The position numbers and the translations under genes are program-made. Shown here piece by piece: positions 37,341 through 48,740 of a stretch of DNA of 64,000 nt. The notes below the pieces were generated by a model that saw only the letters and a program-made list of their open reading frames with translations, was not told the DNA's origin and made no database searches. The DNA comes from Sciurus carolinensis (lineage: Eukaryota > Chordata > Mammalia > Rodentia > Sciuridae), in contig NC_062219.1 of assembly GCF_902686445.1 (NCBI RefSeq), forward strand, positions 44,419,056 through 44,483,055. The letters are read 5' to 3'. Numbering within the stretch: the first letter of the stretch is position 1; every line of letters begins with the position of its first letter.

Positions 37341-38524
37341 ATTTAGAAAAAGAACAAGTAGATAAAGAAATAAAATTCAAAACTCTGATGAGATTTGGTT
37401 GTTATATATTCCTTCAGTCAGATTTGTATGTGCATTTAACAAAATGTGCACATTGGACGTTGGTTCTAATATAGTACATGTCTCAGGTCATACAGTACTG
37501 AGTCTCTGCAGTGGATTAAGGCCTATATACAACTTGTAAGAAGCATGTGCATATAAAATTATCATGTATGTCTAAAAAAATTAAAACCTAAGGCAAGAAT
37601 TTACATAAACTTGAAATGATTCTCCATGAAGTCCCTTTCATAGCAAATTAAATTGTACTCCTAATTGATCAGGAATTGATCAGGATTTACAATGCATCTG
37701 TGCAATGCACTGTTACACATCTCATTTAATTTAATTTGTCAAAAGATATATACAGGGGTTGTTGTTATTGCTATGCATGTTTTGCTATATTTCTTATTGT
37801 TATTATTATTCAATGATTGCCTTAGTTCCTGGTACATAGAAAGTAGTCTATAACTATATATCAAAAAAACATGAATATACACATGCATTTCCATTTTGCA
37901 AATGAAGAAACAAGCTGAATATGATTAAACCAAGGAAATATTAGCAATTGCACATTTAAAAATTATTAGGACCCTATCTCTTATCCATAATAATTTTCAG
38001 AGAATACTGTACTTTCCATAACATTCACCCTCTTCATAATGTCACACTCATTTACAATATTATACTCATTTCTGCTACTTTTAACATTGTTCATGTTCTC
38101 AAGAACACTCAGCAAACACATTAAGTCATCCAAAATTCCAAGAAATTTACGAGTATTTGCCACAGACTCGAAGATGGCACTAAGTAAGGTTGAAAAAATT
38201 CCACAAATAAACATGAAAAAGCTACAAGGAAGTCTAAATAAATTTTCAAGGATTTGCTATCTTGATGTCTGCATATAAAAACAATCGAAAAAAACTCTGT
38301 GAACTACATCAACAAAATAAATTATGGAAGATGTTCTATTTCTATGAATGTTAAGTTTAGAAAATAATAAGGATAAGACATATATAGGAAATTAGAAATG
38401 GTATTTTAATCATTTAGATTTATATCCCCAATGTAAGCAATGGTTAACTGAAATCATTAATAGTCAAGATTGATTGAATCAAGAAATAAAAATAAATAGC
38501 ATAATGATCTTAAATATGTATAAT
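37341..38524. other. No recognised feature
   Basis: AT-rich. Frames at 37981-38278 overlap on both strands and look like chance. A 10-base tandem unit (attgatcagg) lies near 37670. Confidence 0.5.
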
Positions 38525-38628
38525 CAGAAAAATGAGAGATTACACTCCATATGATCTATTAAAATGTATAAATGCATTCTACTGTCATGTACAAATTAGA
38601 ACAAATAAAAAAATTTTAAAAAGAAAAA
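38525..38628 (+). mobile_element. LINE-1 3' tail fragment (type III end)
   Basis: It contains 'gcattctactgtcatgtaca' and ends 'agaacaaataaaaaaatttt', matching the end seen at 50985-51137. Only about 100 bases are present. Confidence 0.7.
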
Positions 38629-38881
38629 GAAAGCTTTACTCAAATATGATTACAGAATTCTAAATTAATCTTGAAAGAGAAATTTGTTTTTGTTTTGAGA
38701 GATGTTATCGATATTGGTCATCATGAAATATAAAGGTAGCATGACATAGTAATGGTTGAAATAATTATTCAACATATATTTTGCGGTAAGGTATTATACT
38801 TTGATTACTTGTACGACACAGCAATGTAAGTATTATTATTCCTAGATCAAAAAATGAGATAACCAAGTTGAACTATAATCA

Positions 38882-39100
38882 TGAAAGCATGATTCTAGTG
38901 CAAGCCCTTTCAGTTATGAGCTCTGTGGCCCTAGGGAAATCACAACCTCTCTGAGCCTCAGTAACTTCACCCAACATATAGAGATGATATTTGCCCTGCT
39001 GACCCTTCACAGTTGTTTTGGGATAGCAATTAGATAACATATAAAACCTCCATGAACTGAAAAGTGCCTCACAAATAAAGGAGTTTTTATTACAGTTGCA
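38882..39100 (+). repeat. MIR SINE
   Basis: Well preserved for its age: 'ctctgtggccctagggaaat', then 'cacaacctctctgagcctca' and the downstream arm. Confidence 0.88.
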
Positions 39101-39164
39101 AAAGTCATGCTGATAGAGATAACATGAACAGCAGCAGAGTGCGTCAGAGCTCAGCCTCTGGTTC

Positions 39165-39341
39165 ACACTAAGTGTGCATCTTGGCAATGTCATTGATTGT
39201 CTGTATAAGCAAAGGAGAACTGCTTGTTCTCTTTATACCTCAATTTCCGTGTTGGTAAAACAGGGATAATGATAGTGCCTATTGTACGGAATTGCTGTAT
39301 TAAATGAGGTAACAGGTAAATAAATCTTAGAACATGCTGGC
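39165..39341 (+). repeat. Second MIR SINE, adjacent
   Basis: A second copy in the same orientation: 'ctcaatttccgtgttggtaa', then 'gtgcctattgtacggaattg' and 'aaatgaggtaac'. It ends where the LTR at 39342 begins. Confidence 0.8.
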
Positions 39342-39757
39342 TGTTACAGTTTAGATAAGAGCTGTCCCCCAAAAGATCATGTATGAAACAATGCAGGAAC
39401 ATTCAGAGAAGAATGACAGCCTTAACCCAATCAGTGTATTAGTGAATTAAACCCCCTGAAAGGGATTAACTGAGTGGTAACTAAAGGCAGATAGGCTGTG
39501 GCTGGAGGAGGTGAGTCATCCGAGCATGTTTTGGAGGTATATATTTTGTATCTGGGGAGTGGAGTCTCTCTCTTCCTGATCATCATGTGAGCTGCTTCCC
39601 TTTCCACACTCTTCTGCGGTGATGTTCTGACTCACCTCAAATCTCTGTTGTCTATGAATTGACACCTGTCAAACCCTGAGCTCCCAAATAAACTTGTCCT
39701 CCTCTAATTGTTCTTGTCAAGTATTTTGGTCACAGCAGGGAAAAAGCTGACTAAAAC
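39342..39757 (+). mobile_element. MaLR/ERVL-type solo LTR
   Basis: It begins TGTTACAGTTTAGAT and ends '...aagctgactaaaac'. AATAAA is at 39687-39692, followed by 'ttgttcttgtcaagtatttt'. It belongs to the same family as 21395-21924 and 44321-44818. Where the 44.3 kb copy has a long CT run, this copy has only 'gagtctctctcttcc'. No internal coding region is present. Confidence 0.8.
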
Positions 39758-40271
39758 CCTGACCATATTATCTTTGTTCTATACAAAGAACTAGATTCTG
39801 TACATCACCAAGTTTCACAAATGACTAATTAATTTGTGTATTTAATTCTGTTCATATCGACAAACATTTATTAAAAATCGACACTTTGAAAAATACTACA
39901 CTTGACTCAAGGAGATAAAAAGATGAATAAGATAGAATCTCTGCACTGTGAGGGCACAGAGTCTGCTGAGAGAAATAACATGTAACTAATAATAAAAGAC
40001 AGGGTATGATATACGGGAGTCTCAGAAATTCCTACTATATTTCAGATATAAAACCAATATTTTCTTGTGTTCATTTATTTGAGCCTGCCAAGTCCCTTAG
40101 TCTATAATAACTGAAGGACAACATATATGAAAGTACTTTCAAAATTGATGAGCACAGCAAAACTTCATATTTATATTTTGGATCCTGTGTTTCTATATGA
40201 AATTAAGATGTATTTTCGATATTGAGAGTTGTAGTCACCAGGCTGTCCTCTGGCAATTAATGTAGCTAACC
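39758..40271. other. No gene; old repeat-like patch
   Basis: The stretch 39850-40015 ('caaacatttattaaaaatcg', then 'agataaaaagatgaataag') resembles an ancient mammalian repeat also hinted at 14835-14990. I cannot name it. Confidence 0.4.
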
Positions 40272-40455
40272 CATGGACTTTGGGATTGTTTTCTCCCAGA
40301 CTGCAGATAGATATGTACTGATCCTTTCATGCTTTCTTATTACTATTTCTACATATATTAAAGACAGGTCTATATGCTTGGAAATCATTCTTTAAGCATG
40401 GAACCAATCAAAGGTAAAAGACACGAAAAGAGATTGAACCTGAAACCTCCTTTCT
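40272..40455. repeat. Direct repeat, copy A
   Basis: Similar to 41371-41560 in the same orientation, about 1.1 kb away. Shared blocks in order include 'catggactt', 'atatgtactgatc', 'tttcatgct', 'tatgcttgg' and 'atggaaccaatcaaa'. I estimate two-thirds identity with gaps. The family is not recognised. Confidence 0.65.
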
Positions 40456-40744
40456 CTAGGTTGCTACTATGTAATCTGTTGAATTCAGAATACTCAGACA
40501 CCACCCTGAGAAGGTTGCTCTTTTTCAGGTTGCTTTTTTTTGGCTCCTTTTCATTTTCCTGTGCAAGGTCAATAAGTATTTGCTCTAGATCCATAAAGCT
40601 CAGATGGTATACTAAGCTCTTCATCAAAAATTCAATTAAATCATCAGTGGTACCACTTCAATACCATTCCATTTACACAGTAAAACTCTTTATTATCTTT
40701 GTTGGAATATTTCATCGGTAGCTTCTATTTGGAACAAAATTTAA
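40456..40744. other. No recognised feature
   Basis: Frames on both strands overlap here without any domain. They are probably chance. Confidence 0.45.
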
Positions 40745-41250
40745 GCAGCTTGCCTAGACTTTTGCAATAACTTCTTAATTGGTCTCAGTCCTACAGTCTC
40801 TCAGCTTCAAATCCATTCTGGAAAAATTCTTATAGTGCTCATCGGTTGTCAAAGTACTTCCATTATGTTATCATTCAGTTACCCAGGGTCTGGAGGCAGG
40901 TTCAAATAAATGAAAGCAAGAAAATATTTATTCATACCTGAAATGCAGTAGAAATTTCTCTCTGATCTTCCCATATATCACACTCTGACTTTATCATTAC
41001 TCATGTGTTCATTTCTCTTGGGAAACTATGAGTCTTGAGAGTGCAGAAATTCTATCCTATTCATCTTTGCATTCTCTTAATGTGCAAATATATTACAGCA
41101 TGCAGGTATATTACAACACAGATCAGCAGTTTTCAGTGGTTCCTGATTACTAGTTTACTAAAAAATATTCTAACTACACAATGTCTCCCACCTACTTAAA
41201 TTCCAGTCTTATCTCCTAATATTCTCCCACATATAGCCTATGCTCAATTG
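40745..41250 (+). repeat. LINE-2 3'-region fragments
   Basis: 'ttgcaataacttcttaattg' and 'aaatccattctgg' match the LINE-2 region, 40990-41100 matches its end, and 41140-41250 matches the middle block again. Either two insertions or a rearranged copy are present. Confidence 0.6.
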
Positions 41251-41370
41251 GATCCCAATCCAGAGAGAAAGAAACAATTTGGTTTTATCTCCCTTTTACA
41301 TTACTAAGTTATGCATAAAGTCAGATCCAAAAGTTATTTACCTTTTATATATATGGCATATAACACTGTC

Positions 41371-41560
41371 CATGGACTTAGAATTATTTTTACCAGGGTA
41401 CAAATGAATATGTACTGATCATTTCATGCTAATTATTATTGTTGCCCAAATTAAATGTTTCTATGCTTGGGAGTCAGATATAAAATATGGAACCAATCAA
41501 AGATAAAAGACATTTTAAAGACATGTAGAGAGATTAAGCACGAAGCCTCATTTTATGTGT
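41371..41560. repeat. Direct repeat, copy B
   Basis: Partner of 40272-40455. It ends where a TG microsatellite begins. Confidence 0.65.
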
Positions 41561-41625
41561 GTGTGTGTGTGTGTGTGTGTACACACATATATATATGCAC
41601 ACACATATGCATATGTATAAATATA
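41557..41625. repeat. TG/TA-rich microsatellite
   Basis: A TG run of about 24 bases followed by ACAC/ATAT/GCAT-type alternating sequence. Confidence 0.9.
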
Positions 41626-41749
41626 ATTAATATCCCCAATTCTGGAATAAGTAAACTGTTTCCTGTTCCCCAAGGTCATTCTGCAATACCCTACATGCAA
41701 GTATTTATTATAATCAAACTAGAATGGTAAGTTTCTTCTCAGATCACTT

Positions 41750-41960
41750 ATTCTCAATGTTCATCTTAAATAATATCTCTTACATGAAGCTTTGCTTGAT
41801 TTATTGCTTTTATAAGCATTTCCATGACATTTTGCTTATAGCTCTCTTTTAATACTTTCTAGTCTACCTTATTTGGGCATTTGTATTTCTTTTATCCCAC
41901 TAAAAGTATAACCAATTTAAAAGTGGAACTGTCTAAACCATTTTGAAATATTCTCTGATC
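41750..41960 (+). repeat. LINE-2 3'-end fragment
   Basis: It resembles the LINE-2 end ('tatttcttttatcccactaa', then 'agtggaactgtc'). It is diverged. Confidence 0.5.
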
Positions 41961-41977
41961 TACTAAGTCTAATGCTA

Positions 41978-42005
41978 TAAATAGATAGATAGATAGATAG
42001 ATAGT
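41978..42005. repeat. ATAG microsatellite
   Basis: Six to seven tandem ATAG units. Confidence 0.95.
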
Positions 42006-43305
42006 TCATTTTTTTAAAAAATCAGACATTACACTATTCTCTACTATGTAGTTCCCAGGACTGTTCCTATAATTTCAAAATTGGAGTTAATTAGTAAGTG
42101 CCTTTACATAGTTAACATACCATGCTAAGATTTTTGCCTGTCAAAAGATATTGGTCAGCACACAATCTAACCGTAGAAAGCCTACTTTGTTCCACTAGGT
42201 CACAGAAAGTTGGAAGTTTCTAATTATGAGCACAGAAGTGTATAGCTTTTATATAATAATTTAGTTATATGCAGTGTCATTGCTCTAAACAGAGAAGTAA
42301 TGGTAATAGGCAGGGTGAAATAAACTCTGCCAAAATCATATAAAACAGTACCCTTGGACCCTTCCGTTGTATGAGGAGGGCCACTCATGGTCCCATGCAC
42401 CAGGCCCAGAAATATCATTGCTGGACCACCCTATTCAGTGGTGCTATAATACCTGAGGAAAAAGATAACTTACTTAATCAAGGTTGATTCTGACACAGAT
42501 TTCTCATTCACAGTCATAAGAAAGATGGACCTTGAAGCTGAAGGGCGGCTGTTCACACACCTGTATGCCAGCTCCTTATATAATAAACCCACCTCCCTGA
42601 TGCTCTAATTTCCTTATCACACCAAGTTGTCATATACCTGTAGACCTCCAACCTATAGACAACCAGAAAATAGCACTGATGCTTTGAGGTATGATGGAAG
42701 CATGCAATAAAAATTTACAAACCTACATCAAAGGAATTAATTTTAAAAAGTTGATAAGCATTTCTATAACCTCCACAAATAAAAATGAAATCTACCTATC
42801 TTTATATTATTATAACAATTGTCCATTATTCCCCTTCTCCCTCTTTGCCACCAATCCTGCAAAGTACCAAGAGCCGTTAGAATCAGTAGAAATGGATCTT
42901 TGAATCCTCTTTCCCATAAGACATATGTGTCTGCTTGGGAATTTTTAACATCAAATGACTTATGAAATTTCAAATCATATTTTAAAAACATGCTACATAT
43001 TGTATGTTTATAAACAGAGACAAAGGTTTCTAATGTTTGGAAAGAGGACAGCATAACAAAAGAGAGGACCTATATGTGATAAGCTGCAATCCACATCTAG
43101 TTCAAAACTCATTGTGACTGCAGGAATTGGATCTGGAGAAATGTACTGGTCCAGATCATGCCAATTAAAGTTTTCTAGGAATTCATGGGGAAAAAAAATG
43201 CCATTTCTATATGCTCCTACCTCCCCTCTATTCTAAATAGGTTAATTTTGATTTTTGAGTACAACTGAAATATTTATAATATTAATCTAGCATCAGATGT
43301 TTCTT
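42006..43305. other. No recognised feature
   Basis: Unassigned sequence with only short frames (for example 42691-42903 and 42764-43054, antisense to each other). Confidence 0.45.
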
Positions 43306-43310
43306 AAAAA

Positions 43311-43548
43311 CTATAGCAGTGTCAGGTGTGATGGCTTTTGCCTATAATCCCAGCAGCTCAGCGGACGAGGCAGGAGGATCACAAATTAAAACCAGCCTCT
43401 GCAATTTAGCAAGGACCTAAGCAACTTAGCAAGACCCTGTCTCTAAAATAAAATATAAAAAAGGACTGGGGATGTGGCTCAGTGGTTATGCACCCCTGGG
43501 TTCAATCCCAGTGCCAAAAACAAAACAAAACAAAAAAATCTATAGCAG
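43311..43548 (+). mobile_element. B1-dID dimeric SINE with target-site duplication
   Basis: The clearest B1-dID of the window. The left 7SL-like B1 part has 'gtgatggcttttgcctataa' and 'cgaggcaggaggatcac', the linker is 'ctctaaaataaaatataaa', and the right ID part has 'actggggatgtggctcagtg' and 'cctgggttcaatccc', then an A-rich tail. CTATAGCAG occurs on both sides (43311-43319 and 43540-43548). The dimeric form is a lineage marker for squirrels and related rodents. Confidence 0.95.
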
Positions 43549-44320
43549 ATAATTGATCAATTTGAGGCCTAAATTTGGTGCTGTGTTCAACCCTTTGCAG
43601 AAACAGCACCTCCCCTGGCTCCTCCAAAAATATTTCCTTAAACTAAAGAATGCACACTTAAACTTTTTCCAAAAAAAAGCAGAGGAAACAAACTCAGAAT
43701 ATCTCATAGTCAAGGAATAAGGATGATTTAATGATTTAGGTGATTCAATAAAAAGTGAGACTACTTGTTCTGACTACTTCTGTCCCATTAAAGCAACCTT
43801 GGTCAAATCATTAAATTTAATGCTTAGTTCTACTTCTGCAGAGATTATATTTGCTACACAGATTATAATCAGAGTACATAAATAAATATTAAAAGCAGTT
43901 TGTAAGTTGTAAGGAGTTACATAAGTGAAAAAAAAATTTGTCCCTGCAACCTACAGTTCTCTTCTGTCATTTTTCCTTTGACTTTTTGTTTCAGTTCTAA
44001 AATAATTATAATTTATGATAAAGTTAATTTTTCCCTTCTTTAGCTTCTGAAAGCATCCTTTTGGGTGCTTCATTTCTGAAGTATTTAAAAATGAGTTGCA
44101 AATAAGCATTGTTCTTTTCCTTTTTTAACATAAAATTTGCTTCCTTTAAGCATTTGTTTTATATTCTGAATTGTGAAATCATTTCGATTTGGACTCTAAT
44201 CTACACAAGGAAACCTACATAACTGCCTTTATCCTTAACTCCAAGATATGACCTAGATGAGTGTCATTGGTGTTTTTCCTCAGTGAACTCTATACACCAC
44301 ACATATGTAACTGAGACTAG
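43549..44320. other. No recognised feature
   Basis: AT-rich unassigned sequence. Confidence 0.5.
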
Positions 44321-44541
44321 TGTTATGATTTAAATATGAAGTCTTCCCCAATAGCTCATGTGTGAGGCAATGCATGAATGTTTAGAGGTGAAATTAATGG
44401 GTTATGAAAGTCTTCACCTAATCAATGCATTAATCCACTTGAATGGATTAATTGGGTGGTAAAATAGCTAGGTAGGTTTTGGTTGGAGGAGGTGGGTCAC
44501 TTGGGTATGCCTTGTGAGCAAGAGCTAGCTAGCTCACTTGT

Positions 44542-44611
<70 letters not shown>

Positions 44612-44818
44612 CTCTCCTTCGTGGTGGCCACAGCCTAAGCTGCTTTCCTTTGCCACACTCTTCCACTGTGATGTTCTGCCTCACCTTACACCCAAAACAA
44701 TGAAGTCGGTCATCTATGAATTGAAACTTCCAAAACTGTTACCTCCAAAATAAATTTTTCCTCCTCTACAATTGTTCTTGTCAGGTCTTTTGGTCACAGC
44801 ATGACAAAGTTGACTAAA
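44321..44818 (+). mobile_element. MaLR/ERVL-type solo LTR with CT expansion
   Basis: It starts TGTTATGATTTAAATATG and ends '...gttgactaaaag'. AATAAA is at 44749-44754. It is collinear with the LTRs at 39342 and 21395. A CT microsatellite of about 66 bases (44542-44608) has grown from the 'tctctctc' site shared by the family, and it explains the extra length. Confidence 0.8.
44542..44608. repeat. CT microsatellite
   Basis: About 33 uninterrupted CT units inside an LTR. Confidence 0.97.
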
Positions 44819-44934
44819 AGAGTAAGTTTGAGGAGAACTGATATAATCAAGTTGTACTTTATTTGCACATGTTTATAACTATTTGGAGAGTGATATTTGG
44901 AGAGTGATTCATAACAATAAAACCCAAGATGGAT

Positions 44935-45135
44935 TCACAAGTCTACCACTGATTATGTGATCTTGAGCAGGATACCTATCTCTCAAATTTTGTATTTCTA
45001 ATCTGTACGATTGGGGAATAATATTTTTCAAATAATCATAGTGTTTTGTAGGAGGATATTTGTGAAAATACATTATTAGCTATAAAGCAGTCTATACATA
45101 GAAAGTATTGTTACTCTTGTAACAATGATAATTGT
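44935..45135 (+). repeat. MIR SINE remnant
   Basis: 'gattatgtgatcttgagcag' followed by 'aatctgtacgattggggaat' gives the MIR core order. The copy is diverged. Confidence 0.7.
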
Positions 45136-45817
45136 TGATATTATTTAAATATCAATAACTTTTTTGAGGCTGCATGTCTATGTACCAGGAGTCCTGACTT
45201 CAACATGTGTCCCTGAACTCCCCATTAGGTCAACACTAGAACCAGCACTTCGAACTGAGGCCGAAGTCACAAACTGAGGATCAAATACCAGAATGAGTAT
45301 CAGGAACGCAGTCTAAAGTTAGATAGTCGAATCCAAACAGGTCAAAATGAGGAAGGCAGAACCAAGGTTCACAATCAAATACTTCTGAAACTAAGGACGA
45401 TGAGATTTTTATTGAAGGTGATGGCAGCGAAAGTGAACAGAAAGAAATAAAGGTAGAAGAATTTCTTAAACTAGAAATCCTGGAGTTTATGCTAGCTTAT
45501 TTATGAGACCCTGCTGCTGGCTTGGCATTCTGGGAATATTATAAAGGGAAAGGCATGTTGAGAACACCAGACCCCAGAATCAAAGACTGTTCAAGTTATT
45601 GACTTAGCTAACTTAGGTTATCCAAACTTAATTGGGAAGTTGAGATGCAGAAATGTTTCACAATTTTAATAGATTTTTAAACTGTTAATTGTTAGGAAAG
45701 TAAGCTAGCTATAAATACTTTAAATTTTTACTTTATAAACCTACCTATATAAACTGATAACAGACTTTGGATTATTATTAACTGCTCACTTGACCCGTAT
45801 TTTCATCATTATTGTCC
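45136..45817. other. No recognised feature
   Basis: It is richer in GC and CpG at 45180-45440 than its surroundings. I cannot assign it. An old LTR or unique sequence are both possible. Confidence 0.4.
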
Positions 45818-46163
45818 TTGTCTATTTGGGATACTGTAACAAAAGTACCATAAACTTGGTGTTTAAATAACAAATGTTTATTCCTCACAGTTCTGGAAGC
45901 TGTGAAGTCCAGGATCAAGAGACTGGTAAATTTGGTATCTAGAGAAGACCTGTTTTCTAGTTTGTTCATGACATCTTTTTGCTGTGTCCTCCAGTTTTGG
46001 AAGAAGTGAGGGAGTACCCTGTATCTCTCAAAAGGACACTAATCCATTCTGAGGCTTCCATCCCTATAGCCTAATTACCTCCCAAAATCCAACCAAAAGC
46101 ATGGGGGTTAGGATTTCACCATATGAATCCAGGGAGGGACATAAGCATTCAATCCATGATAAC
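45818..46163 (-). mobile_element. MaLR-type (MST/MLT1-like) LTR, antisense
   Basis: Read on the minus strand, 'gttatcatggattgaatgc', 'ttgggaggtaatta', 'ccagaactgtgagg' and an ATAAA region appear in the order of mammalian MaLR LTRs. It is older than the other LTRs here. No internal region is recognised. Confidence 0.75.
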
Positions 46164-46859
46164 TTATTTATTTATTTTTATATTTAAATAATAAATAATT
46201 GAATTATTTATAAAATACATATTGAACAAAAATCAGATTTTTAATTTGTATTTTTTAATCATCCTTATTTTTTAGAATGTGAATGAATCAAAGAAAAATG
46301 GCAATAAAGCAGCCATCAAGTTATGCCTACAAACCATCTATCTTATGCAAGTAGTAAAAGAAACGCTCTCTCTCTTCTTTAAATCAGTCTGAGTTAGCTT
46401 TCATGTATTGTACCTCAATGACTTAATGGAGGGGGAAATCCTAAGGTCATGGAGACATCACTGGTGTCCTGATACTTTTCTCTTTCAACTCCCATAGACT
46501 CGTTATGTGACAATTTATATGATAGAATATAATGAATTACATAATTCCTTTTTCCACTGAAGATTATAAATTCATCAAGTAGGGATTCCATATTCTATTC
46601 TTCTCGTATATCTTTATCTTAGGTATATTAAGTGTTAAAACCTGTCTCCCAATTTCTAATTCATACACAGAAGAAGGTAAATGCTCATTTGCAAAAAGGA
46701 TAAGAGTTATTTATCTTCTGTTTATTTTTGTCTGCAATATACCAAATCTCCTCTGATGATTTCATGTTTGTCAAACAACTTGACAACACATAAAAGTTGC
46801 AGTTTTATGTGGTTCCTTCTGAATCTGCATCCTTAGACAGGGCATCCAGGAAATGTGAC
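46164..46859. other. No recognised feature
   Basis: AT-rich unassigned sequence. Confidence 0.5.
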
Positions 46860-47135
46860 AGTGCCCCGGCAGCCCAGCCAGACATCTCTGACAGGTGCTG
46901 CCCTACTCTACCCAGTCAGAGACCCTAAAAAGAAATGAGTACCTGAAGTGCATGAAGTGTCCGGGAAGCTCTAGGGTCCCGGGGCAGGAGGACCCCCAGG
47001 AACCACAGCTGACTAATGCTGATGGGAAGCAGACCTCTAAGGTCAGGAAACCTCAACTTCAAACGTCAAAAGAAAATAGTAGAAAACCTCTTATTAAGAG
47101 TAAGGTGGTAAAAGGTAGTCAAACTCAATGAAATG
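46860..47135 (+). other. GC-richer stretch with 78-codon frame, unassigned
   Basis: The frame 46895-47131 predicts a Lys/Gln/Ser-rich 78-residue peptide with two Cys early on ('KCMKCP'). Local GC is clearly above the AT-rich surroundings. I see no poly(A) tail or flanking duplication to mark a retrocopy, and no certain splice sites. It could be an exon or retrocopy fragment, an old repeat, or chance. I do not recognise the product. Confidence 0.3.
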
Positions 47136-48537
47136 AAGTTAACTCAAATACTACCTCTGAATTTTAAAAAATTCAACATCAAATTTTTTTACCGGAGTCA
47201 GAGGGCTTTTTTTTTCCATTCTTGCCTAACCCACACAGAGAGACAAAAAATTGTTTGTGATTTATTAATGAGGGGACAGGGACACAGGAAAAGCACAGAA
47301 GGAAGCCATACATAGTCATGGTGTGCTTGCTCACCCGCACAGAGCTATTCGTTTTGGTGGCTGCTTTCTCCTCTTTGCTGTCAAAAAAGATTTAAATGTC
47401 TAAAGAGCACATCCTAAACATTCTTGCTTTATATCATGCCTGAATTTCTGAAGTGTAAACAAAACATATCATCCATCTTCCCCACACTCCCAGGAGATAA
47501 GAAATATCTTTGATAAGATGGTAGCTTAACAAACTATATTACGTAATGGAAAAATAGCTGTGAATGCCTACTATGTGCCTTTTCCCACACCCCCACAGAC
47601 ACAGTTGCTTTGAAAACACTCTCCTCATCTTCAAGGATTTCACTCCATTAAATGGCTCTGCTTGGAATAAGGGGCTCACAGTCTGCAAACTTTCCCGCAC
47701 TTCAACCCTATCTACTCCCAAACACATAATACTTAAAATCACAAATCAAAACAAATGAGTTAATTTTAAATAATATTTATAATGGATCAATCTTTAAAGT
47801 AAAATTCTCTTTTTCCCTGGAGACTTGGTAAAGAGGAAACCATCGCCCTGGCTCATCATGGTTTCTTTCTGTATCTGTTAATCTAGTAGTATCTTTCTAG
47901 TACTCTTTGAGGGAGATCTTAATTAGCAGACATGTTCACTGGATTAAATGTTATCGATGGTCAAGGAAGATCTGGTCAATATTTTCCCAAAGAACACTCT
48001 ACAGGTATTTTCACATGAATGAATGAACACAAGCCCAGTGGAATCTTTAGAAATGAAACTTAACATACTCCACCAGAAGAATCTGAAGTGCATTAAGTAA
48101 GGTCAGCTGCAGGCAGGCCTGTTGACGCTCTTTCTTGGTGGCATTGAGGAAAATTAACCACCCTGACCATCCAGATTGGTTTAAAACTTAAAGAATGCTT
48201 CTTTTGAAGGCTAATCCTTCAATGTGCCCTTCTAGATCCATAGCACAGCAAAGCAGCTCGCCTGTGAACACAGTTGCCCGTGATACCATAGACAGAAGAG
48301 ACAAACTAATGTCTACTTCAGGAAGACAACGTAGATTTTCTTTTTTTATTGTTCTTGGACTAGTACATACTTTCAAAAAGTCACTATGAAAAGGGGAGAA
48401 AGTCCTATTGGGGAGATTACAGAAAACAAAGTTAGTATTTATGAAGGCTCAATATTTAAAGACGTTTACTAAGATGCGGTGCTTAATTATTTAAACTCAG
48501 TATTCAGTAAATTCAAAAGTTCTGATCAAATTTTGGA
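47136..48537. other. No recognised feature
   Basis: Short frames at 47539-47758 and 48188-48389 overlap on opposite strands and look like chance. No repeat was assigned. Confidence 0.45.
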
Positions 48538-48740
48538 ACGAAGAAGAAGAAGAAGGAGGAGGAAGAGGTGGAGGAAGAGAAAGGGAAGGGGAAGGAGGAA
48601 AGGGAGAAGGGGAAGGAAAAGGAAGGGAACAAAGGAAAGAAGGAGGAGGAGGAGGAAGAGGAGCAGGAGGAGGATAAAAAAGAAGAGGAGGAGGAGGAGG
48701 GAGGAAGGAGAAAGAGGAAGAAGAGAAGGAAGATAAAAAT
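48538..48740. repeat. Long purine tract (GAA/GGA/GAG)
   Basis: About 200 bases with the plus strand almost wholly purine and only a handful of pyrimidines. It accounts for the Glu/Lys/Arg-rich and Leu/Ser/Pro-rich open frames on the two strands, which are artefacts of composition. Triplex (H-DNA) formation is plausible. Confidence 0.95.
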
